5,105 nucleotides of DNA from assembly GCA_041628615.1 (NCBI GenBank), contig JBFKOW010000212.1, forward strand, positions 1 to 5,105, written 5' to 3'. The position numbers and the translations under genes were made by a program. This document shows positions 4,807-5,105 of the stretch, piece by piece; the first letter of the stretch is position 1; every line of letters starts with the position of its first letter. The notes beneath the pieces were generated by a model that had not been told where the DNA came from, did no database searches, and saw only the letters and a list, made by a program, of their open reading frames with translations. The DNA is from JAMWZF01 sp041628615. GTDB lineage: Bacteria; Pseudomonadota; Alphaproteobacteria; Rhodobacterales; Rhodobacteraceae.

Positions 4807-5105
4807 CCGGTTCCTCGTGCCCGCACCGGGCCTCCGCTGCCCCGTTTCGTCGCCTGTGTCCTCCGCCGTTGGCCGAGCCGGTCGCTGTTGCGTGCCGGTT
4901 CCTCGGGTCCGCACCGGGTGTCCGCTGCCCTTTTCCGTGGCCTGTGTCCTCCGCCGTTGGCCGAGCCGGTTGCTGTTGCGCGCCGGTTCCTCGTGCCCGC
5001 ACCGGGCGACCGTTGCCCCTTTCCGTGGCCTGCGTCCCCCGCCGTTGGCCGAACCGGTTGCTGTTGCGCGCCGGTTCCTCGGGTCCGCACCGGGTGTCCG
5101 CTGCC
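4807..5105. repeat. Array of 88-bp tandem repeats, running off the window
   Basis: Each unit begins ccggttcctcg. Complete copies lie at 4807-4894, 4895-4982 and 4983-5070, and a fourth starts at 5071 and is cut by the window end after 35 nt. By hand alignment without gaps, copies 1 and 2 match at 78 of 88 positions, 2 and 3 at 79, and 1 and 3 at 77. Copy 4 equals copy 2 over all 35 available bases, and copies 1 and 3 share their first 25, so two subtypes alternate. The block cgttggccga (unit positions 61-70) is invariant. At every junction GAGCCGG or GAACCGG pairs with CCGGTTC across a 13-nt loop (4875-4901, 4963-4989, 5051-5077). The period is not a multiple of three and codon structure is absent, so protein coding is unlikely. 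Function is unknown: a minisatellite, a structured RNA array or a DNA-binding-site array are all possible. Confidence 0.95.

Noticed and set aside
3923..5002. Long minus-strand reading frame (359 codons) across ctrA and the repeats
   Set aside because: It lies antisense to the fully conserved ctrA gene and then crosses non-coding repeats that are open in every frame. Its protein is low-complexity and lacks family features.
4665..5090. Minus-strand repeat protein encoded by the 88-bp array
   Set aside because: The period is not a multiple of three, so successive units give unrelated peptides. The open frame follows from the absence of TA, TCA and TGA in the unit.
4807..5105. CRISPR array
   Set aside because: The 88-bp units are contiguous and similar along their whole length. 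There are no short identical repeats separated by unique spacers, and no cas gene is visible.

Overview
The window is high-GC DNA from an alphaproteobacterium, most likely a member of the Rhodobacteraceae/Rhodobacterales. The evidence is a canonical CtrA response regulator directly preceded by a SciP (DUF1153) gene, an MnmA of recognisably rhodobacteral sequence, a VPLPA-CTERM surface protein and a CtrA-type promoter box. This placement rests on remembered family features, not on a search.

Left part (1-2268, all genes on +). A 35-codon 3' fragment, probably the end of lpxB, is followed by a 239-bp non-coding stretch. Next comes a secreted VPLPA-CTERM protein whose leader has four short segments that can pair in two alternative ways around the ribosome binding site. 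A strong intrinsic terminator (1039-1064) closes that gene. A leishmanolysin-like (M8) metzincin follows, with a Pro/Glu/Thr repeat linker, no classical signal peptide and a C-terminus that resembles a type I secretion signal.

Middle part (2006-3590). mnmA (tRNA U34 2-thiolase) lies convergent to the protease. Its reading frame does not stop at the expected end of the family. It runs about 97 codons further, through a perfect 10-bp GC hairpin, and ends inside the antisense strand of the protease gene. A good sigma70-type promoter precedes mnmA.

Right part (3591-4678, +). sciP and ctrA form a cell-cycle/motility regulatory pair: CtrA is the DNA-binding master regulator and SciP is its small inhibitor. 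A near-perfect CtrA box lies between them, just upstream of ctrA, which suggests autoregulation. A weaker CtrA-like box lies in the mnmA/sciP divergent region.

Right end (4679-5105). No gene is supported here. From 4807 to the window edge there is a head-to-tail array of 88-bp repeats: three complete copies and a 35-nt fourth cut off by the window end. The copies alternate between two subtypes and carry a conserved 7-bp stem at each unit junction. This array is the least explained structure in the window.
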